From the NCBI GenBank assembly GCA_030549205.1, contig JAUKTV010000013.1, positions 310,001 to 374,000 of the forward strand: DNA of 64,000 bases, written 5' to 3'. Source of the DNA: Apiosordaria backusii. Lineage: Eukaryota; Ascomycota; Sordariomycetes; Sordariales; Lasiosphaeriaceae. A program made the translations under genes and the position numbers. The notes beneath the pieces were generated by a model that was given only the letters and a program-made list of their open reading frames with translations, made no database searches and was not told the DNA's origin. Shown here piece by piece: positions 1 to 12,354 of this stretch (positions are counted from its first letter, which is position 1; the number at the start of each line of letters is the position of its first letter).

Positions 1-167
1 GGAGGGTGTACTTGCTTCTTCTGCCTACGAACGAATACACCTTTGATCGGCGTTCGAAAAACCTATAAACTCGACCATCTCACCACAACACCACCGAACA
101 CCATCGACAAGTAGCACAGAAACGAAACGAAACGAAACGAAACGAACAAACACCACAACCGCCCAAA
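1..167 (+). promoter_or_regulatory. 5' leader of the TLC-domain gene, with AACGA-type pentamer repeat
   Basis: Short stretch before the first start codon. It contains a perfect pentanucleotide tandem repeat (CGAAA units, about 121-146) just upstream of the ATG at 168, in an A/C-rich leader typical of fungal 5' untranslated regions. No TATA box is convincing. The true promoter probably lies partly outside the window. Confidence 0.4.
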
Positions 168-1309
168 ATGCGCGACCCCTTCCCCATCCCCCCCATCCCC
201 TCCCTCTCAGCCTGGATCCAGCCCTACGCCGACGCCCTCTCCCTCCCCACCCTCCCCCTGCACATCCACGAGGTCCTCGGCGCCGCCCTCTTCTACACCT
301 TTATCCACACCGTCCTCTCCCCGATCCTCTCCAGCGCCCTTTTTCCGGCGTATTACCCAAAGCACCACCGGGCGAAAAAGGCCAACTGGGACGCCCACGT
401 CGTGTCGCTGGCCCAGTCGGTGCTGATCAACGCGCTGGCGCTGTGGACGATGTGGAAGGACGAGGAGAGAGCAAACAGCGACTGGGAGCAGAGGGTGTGG
501 GGGTATACCGGAGCGAGCGGGATGATCCAGGCGCTGGCGGCGGGGTATTTTGTCTGGGATTTGGGGATCACGCTGTTGAATTTGGATATTTTTGGGTTGG
601 GGTTGCTGGCGCATGCGGTGAGCGCGCTGGCGGTGTATACATTTGGTTTTGTAAGTTTTTTTCCCCCTTTCCCCGCTGAAGTTGGAATGGTGCTAACGCA
701 GTGGGGGGATGACTACAGAGACCCTTCCTAAATTACTACTCCTCTATCTTTATCCTCTACGAGCTTTCCACTCCGTTTCTGAACATTCACTGGTTCTTTG
801 ACAAGCTCAACATGACGGGGAGCAAACCCCAGCTGTACAATGGGATTGCACTGTTGGTGGTGTTTTTCTGCTGCAGGCTGGTGTGGGGGACGTATCAATC
901 TGCTGTTGTTTATGTGGACATGTGGAGGGCTGTTCAGCGGGGGCCGGACGCGGGGTATATCGCTGCTGCGTTTGAGAAGGGTGGTTCGGGAGTGGGAGTG
1001 GATGAGAATGTGATGTACTTTGCGAGGGAGGCGGGGCCGGTGCCGCTTTGGTTGGCGGGGATATATGTGGCGAGCAATGTGACGCTGAATGCGCTGAATT
1101 GGTACTGGTATTTTAAGATGATTAGTGCGGTGAGGAAGAGGTTTGAGCCTGCGAAGAAGGAGAAGGTTGCGGTGCCGGCAAAGGGTACAGCTAATGTGAC
1201 GACGGGGGTGATGGTTGGCGGGGAGAAGAGGGGGTTGAGGCAGAGGGCGCATTCGATTGAGGATGTGGTGCCTGATTCGGAGGAGTTGAGGGAGGGGACT
1301 ATTCAGTGA
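168..1309 (+). CDS. TLC (TRAM/LAG1/CLN8) domain membrane protein
   Basis: Two exons, 168-650 and 719-1309, joined by a 68-bp phase-0 intron with a GTAAGT donor, a TGCTAAC branch site and an ACAG acceptor; 358 aa. Without splicing the frame stops just past the donor. The protein has several hydrophobic segments (about residues 35-58, 80-98, 118-160, then more in exon 2). The joined sequence across the splice reads RPFLNYYSSIFILYELSTPF, with the ELSTPFLN-type signature of the TLCD4/TMEM56 branch of TLC proteins. The double-histidine Lag1 motif of ceramide synthases is not visible, so I would not call it a ceramide synthase. Family knowledge suggests a multi-span ER or endomembrane protein linked to lipid handling; the exact role is unknown. 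The C-terminal ~60 residues are hydrophilic. It is convergent with apc2. Confidence 0.85.
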
Positions 1310-2085
1310 AGGGTAGAAGAGAGGTGAAGGGTAGAAGAGGGTGGTTAATGTGGGAGGCTGTTTATCAGGGTGTTGTTGGAGATTTGGAGCCTTGTTTTTG
1401 GTAGTAGCTACGGGCTGGGCTGGGCTGGTTTTTGGTCCGCTGGGGGGTGATTTGGATGATTGGGTTGTGGTGGATGAGCTGTGTATAGCTGCTGCTGGTG
1501 TTGTTGTTTCCTTTTATTCAGTTTCTTTCCCTAGGTATTACTACGTAATTTTTCTCTAACGACATCATGGGACATGGAGTAGGTATTCAAGGTGGAATCC
1601 ATTCGCTTTTTTATATAACCAAGTCTTTATATGCTTGGCGGACTGTTTTTCTTCGTTTCCTTGAAGTAGGAAATCGGATATGGTCAAACGGGTGAGGATA
1701 AGATATAGGCCTTCAGTGTCTATTCGTATCTTGCACTTGCTTCACTATGAACCGTGCGTGAGTGACTGAGGAGAGCGTTTTCGACTTTGAGTGGGGGCTA
1801 TTTCTCGGTCCTGATATCATGATAGTTGCGTACTACAGTACATGGCTGTTGTTGTTGTTGTGAACAGCTCGATGCTGCTGGTTTACGTATTAATTACATT
1901 GAGACTTGTCCAAATGGAAAGCTAGTGATAATGCTTCATGTTTTATTTAGTGCTTCTTCTTCCATAACTACTTCAATGGCCACATAATCTATCAAAGCAA
2001 GACACAGTATTATCATATGCCGACCCCCCTATTGTGATCAATGCTCCCTTTCTCTTTTCCTCACTGTTCTGATACCACCACCACC
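1310..2085. other. convergent intergenic region
   Basis: Shared 3' region between the TLC gene (+) and apc2 (-). It is G/T-rich near 1310-1500, then A/T-richer. A (GTT)n microsatellite lies at about 1849-1861. No gene seen. Confidence 0.6.
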
Positions 2086-2962
2086 TCACTTCTTCACCAA
2101 CCTATACTTCCCCCCACTAACAACCTCCAGCATCCCCTCCGTCACCTTCTCCCCCAAAAACTCCTGCAGCTCCTCATTGCTCCACGGGAACCCCTCCACA
2201 ATCAACATCCTCATCATCATCGCCATCTGCCCCACCGGCATCGAAACACTCGCATTGGTCAGCATCCCCTGTATATACCGCCAATACACCTCCCTTCTCT
2301 CCTTCTCCTTGTTGCTCAATCTCTTGACCACCTCTTCCTTTGGCGCTGCTGCTTCTTCCTTTTCTTCCCCCTTGCTGCTGTCCTTTTCCTTTTCAGGCTC
2401 TGACTGTTGAGCAGTGGCAATCTCATCAGACAGCCTCTCCAAAACTACAAACTCCCCCCCATCCGCCGTCCCTACTTTTCTTAGAACCTTCTTCCTCACC
2501 CAGAAATCACACGCCGCCGCGATGAGGTCCTCGTCGAGTTGGAGTTCCAGGTAGAGGTCGTCCACTGACTTTTTGACGGGAGACGACGAGGAGGAAGAAT
2601 CGGATTGGAAAGAGTAGATAACCGTCGCCTGAACAGTATCACAATCAACCGTCACCGTCCTATCCTCCATTTCCAGCTCCACCCTCGTCTGACCGAGCCC
2701 ATTAAGCCAGGTTAGCTTTCTGCTCGATTTCAGACTCTCGTACCCCTTTTCGTATTGCTTTTGCAGTTCTACGATCGGGGCAGGGAGGAGGAAGTGCTCC
2801 CTTTCGAGGTTGGGCCAGAAGAGGCGGGAGAGAATGCGGGCGTGATATTCGGGTTCTTTTTGTTCTTTAATAGTTTCCTTTTCTTTGGTTTGGGGTGTGG
2901 CAACTCCTTTGCCCTTGTTGTCTGGAGTCACCAGCAATGGTTGTTGTTGTCCCCGTGTATTT

Positions 2963-3019
<57 letters not shown>

Positions 3020-5636
3020 GAGTTGAACTCAATCTTCCGGATCTTTGAATCCAACCTCCTCGACTCTTGTACATCTCTAATCATCACATCGCAATTTTGC
3101 AGCGCGATCTCTCCGAAGCGTCGTTTGAGGAGGTTCAGCACCCGCATCTCTTGCTCAAAAGACTTGGGTTCCCCTAGTAGACGCTCGGCGATGACGGAGG
3201 TAAATTCTTTGATGAAGACGTCCTCTGCTCCCAAGGCGGAGATCAGAGTACCAATCACGTCCTCGGACTTGGGACGCTTGTAGTTGGCGCCAGCGTCGAC
3301 AGGGTCGGGGACCCAGTTGAGGTCGTTCCAGTCGAGATCTTGATCATCTTCTGCCGTGGCAGCAGCGCGGCGGACAGAGGCAGATTCGTTGAGGAGTTTG
3401 GCGAGCTCGACGAGCTTGTTGATATTTTTCTTTTTGTGGGTTGGAAGTTTACCCCAGCCAACAGTGGCCTTGCTGGGAGCGGGAGTGGATTGGGTATCAT
3501 ACTTCCTCTGCCTACTCCGTGTGGAAGGTGTTTTGTATGCTGCCGATGACGACGAAGCAGCAGTAGGCGTTGAGTAGGCCTGAGCTTCGATTTCTCTCCT
3601 GCGAACGTTCGCAGCAGCAGCTTCTGCACCACCAGCTCCTCGTTGTAACCGTTGCTGCTCATCAGCCTCTTGAACCTTTGCCGCAGCCTCGATCTCCTCT
3701 TTGCTGGCGAGCAGGCCGGCCACGACGACCCGCACTGAATCCTCACGCTGGACGAGATACAGCTGCAAGCTCGGCTCAATGTTCCCAAGCAACACCTTGC
3801 TGTGATCAAGCGCGTGGAATGTCTTGATAATGTGGATATACGTCTGCAATATCTCCAGCGTGCTACTCCCAGGGTGAAGCAACCTCCGCTCCAGCGCCCG
3901 AGAGAAACTTGCCGTGAGCTGCTGTCTCCGAGCAGTAGTCGTGATAGTAGCTCTCAAGTCCTCCAGCGCGCCCTTCGAGTCAGGCCAGGCAAGAACAATG
4001 TCGAATAGCTCCTGAATACGTAACGCAGCAAGCCTGCCCAAAGCCAAAGATTGACACGTCTTGAGATCAGCCAGTGACATCGGCGTCGCGTTAATCCACG
4101 AGAGAACCTGCACATTCAACTGTGCATACCTGTTCTCAACCCAATCCTTGAGAGACCTGATACAAGCCGATGTAGCAGCCGGCACCGTCGTCTCCCCTCC
4201 CGACCCTCGCGAGGTAGTAAAAACACTACTAACCGCCGTCGCCCCAGCAACCCCCACAACACTCCCCCCATCAGTATCGCTCGCTCCCCAAACCCCGGCA
4301 TAAGCCCCTTTCACAAACCTCGACATCATATTATTCATAACCTCCGCAAACAGCACCTCAAACCTCTCCCCCGTTAACCCAACATTATGCAACTGCTTCA
4401 CCAACTCCGCCAGCCTCCTCCTCGCAGCCAAAACCTTGAAATCATCATCCGGAGTAATAACCGGCGGTCCCCCCCAGGGCCCCTTCTCACTCCCCAGACC
4501 AGCCACCAACCCCTCAACACCCAATATCACCCCAGCCAATCTCGTCAAAACAATCTTCACACTCCCCATCACCCCCCCCTGCGAGGCAGAATTCGCAATC
4601 AACGCATGGATATCCCTCTTGAACCTCATCCCAAACGAGCCGTTATCCCGCTGTACCTCCCCATCACCAGACTGCTGAACCCGACTCAGCCCCTCCAAAA
4701 GCAAATTCAACCCCCGAAAATACATCCCCAACGCCTCCTCCAGCGTCTTGATCGTGCTCATGACAACAACCATGTGCCGGTCGTATTGGCTACCTCCCCC
4801 TCCCCCCTCTCTACCGCCCTCCCCCCCAGCAGCAGAATCAATCGAATGCTTATTCCTCTGGTGACCATGTCGGGCAACAACACCAGTAGTAGCACCCCCC
4901 TTTCCTTCCCCAGCCAAAAGCGGCACCGCCCAACCAGCAAAATGCCCCCTAACCTGACTCACATACCACCCTATCACATCCCTCCTCTCCCTTGCCTCGG
5001 GCAACACAGCCTCTGCATTCGCCAAAAACGACAAACACTGCAGAAACTGTTGCTCATCATCTGTCTTCTTCTCTTTTCTCTGCCGGTGAGGCGCTCCAGT
5101 TACGCCCTCCAGTCTCATAGCTAAACCGGGCAAATCATCATCATCATCCCCCGCCCTACTCCTCCCGATCCCGGTCCCGGTCCTGGTCCAGTAGCACTCG
5201 CAGGGAGGGCCACCCGGGCAGTGACGATCTCCCAGGCTGTATCATACGCCCTTTGGTGCTCACTCCCTGACACTGCCAGAGCGGAAGCATATGGATGTTG
5301 CTGCGGCTGAGCTCCTACCCCAACAATTGGTGGTGGTGAAGGGGTGGTATGACCCACCGTTGCCGACGACGACGGAGCAACAAAGGGGTTGTTGCTCTCA
5401 GGGGCGTATCCTCCTGTGTGCTGCCTCTGTTGGGCGGAATCTACACCACTTTGGTTGCCACTACCACTCCCCAATAGCGAGATAGATGGTCCCTGTCCCA
5501 GGTCTGGATATTGAACCCCCGTAGTAGTCGTTGTGGTGGTACTAGTGACCTCACCGCTGCTGAAAACAGACTGAAAGACCCTCTTCCGGCGCTGCTGCCT
5601 CCAGGGAGAGGGAGAGGCCATTACTAGACCTGCCAT
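2086..5636 (-). CDS. apc2: anaphase-promoting complex subunit 2 (Apc2, cullin-like)
   Basis: Apc2 is the cullin subunit of the APC/C ubiquitin ligase and forms the catalytic core with the RING protein Apc11. Preferred model: exons 5636-5160 and 5079-2086, with an 80-bp phase-0 intron (GTAGGG donor, CGGCAG acceptor), giving 1156 aa. Exon 1 carries an N-terminal AWEIVTARVALP-like segment, so the two frames belong to one gene. The donor is weak and there is no good branch site, so a one-base loss in the C5 run at 5148-5152 (giving 1183 aa) is a real alternative. C-terminal evidence: a cullin-homology block starting near HARILSRLFWPNL (about residue 907) and the terminal winged-helix APC2 domain (about 1081-1156, KERREVYWRYIQGML...). 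A pure CAG tract encodes 18 glutamines at about residues 847-864. The N-terminus is low complexity. The start at 5636 (MAGL) is the first ATG of the frame; MASP five codons on is possible. Confidence 0.85.
2965..3018 (-). repeat. (CAG)18 microsatellite inside apc2
   Basis: Eighteen uninterrupted CTG units on the + strand, read as CAG in apc2, encoding a polyglutamine run in the linker before the cullin-homology block. Pure repeats of this length are prone to length change. Confidence 0.95.
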
Positions 5637-8600
5637 CCCGGGCTCTGCTCGTCAAGGTCACAAACTTAGGCCTGCTGACCAGCACAGCAAGTTCCTCTTT
5701 TCCTTCACTTTCCCTCCCTCACCTCAACAACCCGGTATACGCCCGCCCCGTCACGGACGGCTGACTTGCCTCCCTGTCGGAAACGCCGTGAATATTCTGC
5801 CCGGTCTCCTCTCCTCCTGTTCCTCTTGTCTCTCTTCTCAATGCCGAGCCTATCCGGTCCTGGTCCCGATCCCGGTGCCTAAGATTCCCCTCCTCCACCG
5901 GGCGAAAAAAAAAAAAAAATCTTCAAATATCAAAGCCTAACGCCACGGTCGTGATTTCCTTCTTGATCACCCGGAAACTTCCCAACCCGGAACTTCCAGA
6001 TCTTCAAATCAGGCCAAGATCTTGGTCGGCCGACCTGTCTGTACCACACACCGCAAGTAGTCCCACGCCCCAAAGGGTAAATCGCAAGGATTTCCCTAGA
6101 TGGCCTGCCTTCGGGAGGGGGGGGGGGGGGTGTGCCGAAAGCGGTTGGGTTAAGGGGGCCGCCCGGGTTCCAGCAGACCGGCGGGCGGCGTGTGGCGTGG
6201 TGGTTTGGTATGGTGTGGTGGTGGCAGTCCGTGACCTCAAACCGCGACCCGACCCAGGTACTGCTGTGGAAAAGAGGCGGGATGGATTCCAAAGGAAAAA
6301 CGTGGGGATTATCGCTGTATGATTGATGGTGGGTGGGTTGAGATTTGCGGTCCCTGGTGTATGTGTTGTCAGGGCGTGAGGTTTGAAAAATGTACTCCGT
6401 AGTGGTCGTGTGTGGCGTAGTCTCAGTACCACACAAAAGTCCTTGAATTGTTTTCTCTGATTCAAAGTCGGTCGAGGGACAAATGTAAAATGTAAAATGT
6501 TGCGATGATCGAGGCGTGTGTGGTTGAGCCGTATTCGTTTAGGTACAAACAAACACCACACAAGATGGAGATGGTGGCCTCCTCCTTCTCATCAAAAGTG
6601 AGTCTGGTATCCCGTACTTTTTTTGCTGCAAGGCGTTGTAGTTTGATAATTGGCGGTGGCTTTGAAAGTTGCAGCAGTCCAATCGATGACAAAAGTCCCG
6701 TCCCTTTCGTGCAAAATCGAATGAATGCCAGTTTCGATAGCTGCTCGTTCCTGCCCGCTAGGTACTCGCATGTACCTGCAAATGGCCGCAGTCAGACGGC
6801 CCGGTGTCTCCTGCGCTGTTGATCCGTTCCCAATGTAAAGTGGTGGTGTGTGTGGTAGCGGGAAGGGAGACTCAATCCCTATCGTGATGGCGTCTTGGTT
6901 TGTTTGGATTCCAGGTTGCTTTCAGTCGCAATCGTCGAAGCAACCACACGCCCCCAAGTGGCGTCAACGTTCAGTGATTCAGCAGCCCCGTGCAGCCTCT
7001 CAACAGTGGGGCTCTCCCGCCCTGCTTGCCCTGCGACTTTCAGCGGTCACAACCCCCCCAATCACCACTGCAGCTTCCCCGCCCCAGCCTTGCCTCTAAT
7101 TCCGAAAGTTTGGCATAACCTAAGCGCCTGCAACCTGCAGCTGAAAATCGCACGTGTGTGATTCTAGAAAGGAAAAAGACACCAATAAAGCTCAACTACT
7201 CCGTTCCAAAATGAAAAATTCCCGCGCTTGTTTAATCCTTGGTGGCATTCTCTTTCTCTCCGATATGCATGCCAAGAATTAAAGAATGACAAATACCTAT
7301 AAGCGCGATGACGCGCGCTAGAGGCGGATAAATCTCAATAGTGCAAATCCTTCCGCTACACTAGCATAATTTATTCAACTGTATTTATTCACTTAACCGA
7401 GCATCTTTTCCCTGTCCGCTGTCGAAGGCTGGTCAGCATATCACTGACCAAGGGGTTGTATGTGCAATGTGCATTTCCCTCCCACATCCCTGATCCCGCA
7501 CGTGCTAAAATTCCCCCCTCATTCCCGTAACATCACCACAGCTTAACCTCGTCAGCGTAAAGGAAACAAAACGAAACGGCATGATAGGCGACACCACCAA
7601 GTAAAACGCCCCCAAACCGATCAACCCAATCGTCTTTATCGCGGGAATGCTTCAACGCGGCACATGAAGCACGCCTCGAGCCTCGCTTGCTCTTGTTTTG
7701 CTGGCTTGTGACCACCGCCCTCCCTTCACTGTAAGAAGAAGGCGGTCAACGTAACAACAACATAGGGACTCTACATGTAACCCACCAAACAAAGTAATCA
7801 ACAAAACTCCCCGCATTTCAAATCTTCAAACACTTACCCAACCAACGACGTCTCATTCGAGCGGACATCTCCGTCTCTCCTGCCCGCCTTATACGACTCT
7901 CAGATATATATTAGCGTCGCATTGGTCGGATTTTATTTTGTAGCCCGGACTTATCAGGGCCCTCGTCTAAGTCGCTCCCTTGCATGTGCCACGTTTCCAG
8001 GCTTGCAACTGCAGTTGTATCTGAGGTTCATCATCGTCATCAGACGGCATACGGAAATGCAAGAATGGAACATCAACGCACCTGTTTTCTTAGCGTGTAA
8101 CCTGACGATGATATAACCAAGGGACGGGAAGATACCCCAATGTGATCCTTAGGTCTGGCGTTTTGTCACCATGAAGCTCGTCCAAATCACAAGTTTAGCC
8201 CATTGTGCCACATCTCATCTCGTCAAGTTTGAGCTGTCCAACTGTCAGAAATGATGTTCTACAAAGCACCAGTCCTTGACAACAATAGAACGCTTTCTAT
8301 TACCAGTTTCCAATTCGGGAGCATCCGAATGTCGTCAACCAGCCTTTGTGTAACTAGATGTTGGCTAAGAATGACACAAGGGCAGTTGTTGGACTGTTAG
8401 TTTGTCCTGTACATCATGAGATATGACATCCTGGCGCCACCCAGTCCCAGCTGTGAGACTGGACACACCAAGTTCCATCCCGGCGGTTGGATCATGAGCA
8501 TATCTCACATCCCGATGTTGTACAGATTTCACAGAGCAAATCAGAAAACTTACCTGTTATCTAGATACAAAATTCAACAAGACACCGTTCCATCCAGTCT

Positions 8601-11600
8601 GTCACACGCCCCCCATGGCGTCGCTAGTGTTGCGAAACACAACCCCACAAAGATCCTCGCACCGGTGTGGAGTTGACCGGTGGAGCATCTTTGCCCAGGG
8701 CTTCGCCTTGTATCGCACTCACCTTAACCCGCCCCGCGGGTAATTCGAACTTGACGTCTGTCTTTCCTCCCATCACACTGGCGGGTTCGTAAACGCAATG
8801 GTGGAAGCTAGCCGCCACAAGCTTCCAATGGTACCCTATTCCAAGTGAAACCCAGTCAACATCATGTCACCATGGATGCACCCCTGCGGCGCAGCGTCCT
8901 TCTAGAAGCTGCCCTTCAACCCCCTCCGGGATTTTGAACTGGCCGGTCTCGTCGTTGCAACGGGGGCTGGTCTTCATCGCATCACCCGGCTCCGCACTAT
9001 CGCTTGTCTTTACCCAGGCTCGAGAATCCAGACGGTCTAAGCGCGACGTGGGTTTGTTTCGTTGAAATCGTGGCTGGCTGGTGATAAAAAAAGACGGACG
9101 GACCCTGCTCCGACAGGGACCGGTCGCTGCTGCCTGCCGTGGCCTTCCCGCTTCCCGGGTTTCGTTACCGAATCAAGCACCGAAATACTAGCAACGGTGC
9201 CTCAAGAAACCAACTCAGCCTTCCTCCATAGATGGCCAGTGATACCTCAGGAGCCCGCGATCAGACCTTTTCACCAGCGGGCTTGTCGGCGCCGGAGTCG
9301 GTGCTGTAGGAAGCGAGTCCCGGTGCCGGAGTGGAACGGGCATGGGAGAGGCGGAAGTAAGACGCGTTCGGGCTATTAAACCATGAGAAACCGGACATGG
9401 ATGACGCAGTACATCCTCGTTTCGAGCAACCCTTGAAAAGTTTGCTGAATAGTGCATTTCGAACTGATCAATACTCTTCTTGACTCGAGTTCAATGAGTT
9501 TGAGACATATGCACTTACACGGAGCAAACACAGTGGGTTGCGTTTCATGGCATCATTCCAGGATCAAGACTGCCCTTGCATGGAAGAATCGTACCCAAGA
9601 GCCTGAAAACATGGGAAGCTTGCTTTTGGACAAGGGGGGGCGTGGCTGCAGCGAGACAATATCAATATGCTGTTATCGAATTATTACGCTTCACATGTTG
9701 CATACCTGTTGGTAAAGTCGTCAGCCAGTCGAGACTCGACAAGGTTTCCTCCAACAGGTATGCCGAAAAAGCAAAAGACAGAATGTGCCAAAAACCGCGA
9801 GTTATTAGTGAGCCATCTGTTAACTGGTGTTGAATCCGCTTGCGGGCCGACGGTATCCTCTCCGTCAGCTCATTCTCGAGAAATGCCTTATAAGGCCGGT
9901 GGATGCTGACACACCAAAGAGGCAAACGCTCCGTCGAGAGAGCATAACGCAGCACGACCATCGGGACGTTCGGGTCAGTGGTTGTGCCGTACACGTCCTC
10001 ATGATGATCCGGACTCCGACGGTGTGTGACACAAGCAAACAAGACAGATCGAAGTGTTGATATTGCCCTCAGACGCAGTGATCCACCATGCATGATATAA
10101 TGCCTACTTCTCAAACAACCTCAGCCGCTGAGATTTGGTCGTCGTGGGACAGCTGGGTCTACCGCAGTAAATCCGGTCTTGGCCTGTGATCGCGGAGATA
10201 TGGCCAGGCACCTACATCCGTTGCCGATGGGGTGGAAGACCTTCCGGAAGCTGTCGGGTCTTCGTTAGCGAGCATGACCGCCGGGCAAGTCCCCGGAGCC
10301 GATGGGCCGAGTCAAGCCCGGGTTGTCGTAGAGATTCACACGAGGGCATCCGGTTTTTGAGCTTTCTGTCACCGCTAGGCATCTTGGTGGCACGGGTGAC
10401 CGCAAAATGGCCGGGGTCCCAGCTTGTTGGGTTGAGTCCGGTAACTCGCATCGTGGTGGGATGCGGTAAACGTTGAAAATACCCACTGATAAATTGGTCC
10501 GCCGCTCAGATTGTCATAGCACAAGTCCGCTTGTTGTATCCCCTCTGCCCGACACAATCCGTGGTGGGTCGACATGTTCTGAGTTGGCGCTATTTCCAGC
10601 GCGGCTGTGTAACCTTCATGCCAAACCTGACAGCAGCAAATTCGCCGCCGAATCTTTGTTGCATGGTCCTCGGTCTCCGTGGGCGACAAAAGCCAGTGCT
10701 GAAACTGATTTCCTAGGGGAATGTTGATACTGATTTCAGCCAGCAGAATTCTCTCAGCAATCATTGGTGCGTCCCCGATGTTGAGTGTTGGCCACCCAAG
10801 AGTCTCCCTTTTGCGCCAGGCGTTTTTTGCTTGTTTGCAGTCCGTGGCCATGTGCCCAGTCCACGTTTGACGAGGTGTGGTCTTCCAGTGGCCCGTGGCG
10901 TGCGACTTTTTGATACCAAGATTGGTGTCAACCGTAACCGACATGGGTGATCCGCTCGAGATTCTGGAGACAAGAAGATCGCCGATTTTCTTCCCTGACG
11001 AGGGTGGTGTCCGAGACCGGCCGTCTGACATGGGATTCTGTTTGGGACCATGAAGAATTAGTTCCCTAACGGACTACACGGGCGGAGTTAGGTTGCTGTT
11101 GGGGACCCATACAGGTAGTCCTACAACGCTAACTGTCAGCGTGGAGAGTGAAGAGTGCAATTGAAATTAGCATGGTGCGGTCATCTCGCCAACAGTGTGT
11201 TGATCCGTCATAGGAGCCCTCATGAAGGCAGCCCCTGAGAATTCCTTGAGCATCAGAGATGTGCTACCTCTGAGACGAAGACAAGCACAGCCATGATAAT
11301 GTGTCCAGTGTTGATTTGCCGGCCACGCGCGGAGATTGAAGCTATTGAGCGGGCTTGTCGGAAGGCTCGTGGTTTCCGTGTGTTTTTGGTGGTCAGTTTG
11401 CCGCCATAAAGATGGCCACTGTGTTGGCCGCCCCATATGGTCAGCCACAGTAAACATTGTCAAAAGTCCTTGAGCGCCGCTTGTTCTGGACAACAGACAG
11501 CAAATGGACGTTGATGATTGGTTGGACCGTGATAAGGTTGTTGAAACTGTTGGTCAGGTCCAAAGACTTTGTAAATTTTGCGCATTTGGGTGTTGGTCAG

Positions 11601-12354
11601 AGGTCGGCCACCTGCTCGTTGCTAAGGCGGTGAAGTGAGGTTGAGCTGGAAATTGACAGCGCTATTACTGTGGGATCGAACTGGCAGGCACCCCACGGGA
11701 GTTGACTGCGGGAAGGAGGAGCAACGGTTAGACTGCAGCGAGGTAGGAACTCGGGAGCGGGAAGGACCCAGGCGTGACTCCTTCCTACGGCCAACTTTCT
11801 CTTCCAGCGTGACAGATTGGGAAGGAGACATCTCGATCTGCACAGCCGCACCTGGGATTCGAGGAGACTTGTGACCTCTCAGATGAATATTCAAACATGT
11901 CTGTTACATTTACATTGATGATATTTTGTTTAATGAAACGGGTATAATCAGCCAAAGTGGGCTCCTAACCTGCGCCATCGCAGACCCCCAAGAAAATCCC
12001 AAACACACTGGACCTGTGTACGTAGCTCGCTCCATCCTGGAGTTGCCGTGCTCATCTGCATCGTCCCAACGGGGGTGCCGAAAAGATTGAGGCAAGATGG
12101 CAATGTTTTAGGCCGAAATATATGCTCCTTCCTGAAATCCACTCCTCGTCGCCCCCCTGAATCTAGAAAGACCACCAAACATACCTAGGTAATGTACTGG
12201 GGAAAAAAATGTATCGAAAAGAAAATGTCCAAAAGAAAAGAAGCCAGACCACTCCCGAAATCTCGCCATGCAGAAAGTTTGTACAGATATTCAGAAGAGA
12301 AATTGTAACCGAATCAGAAACCCAGAATATACCCAGCATCCCACCTAGAAGAAC
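5637..12354. other. gene-poor region, 6.7 kb
   Basis: Lies upstream of apc2 (-) and downstream of the zinc-finger gene (-). The first ~1 kb is probably the apc2 promoter: it holds an A15 run (5905-5919), a G14 run (6117-6130) and GT-rich tracts. The rest has near-balanced composition. Open frames are short, overlap on both strands and show no family signature; the longest clean one (10375-11031, -, 218 codons) is unconvincing. I saw no tRNA, no rRNA and no transposase. Confidence 0.5.

Noticed and set aside
10375..11031. 218-codon - strand frame in the gene-poor region
   Set aside because: No recognisable domain, no flanking exons and overlapping frames on both strands; about what chance gives in 6.7 kb of balanced composition.
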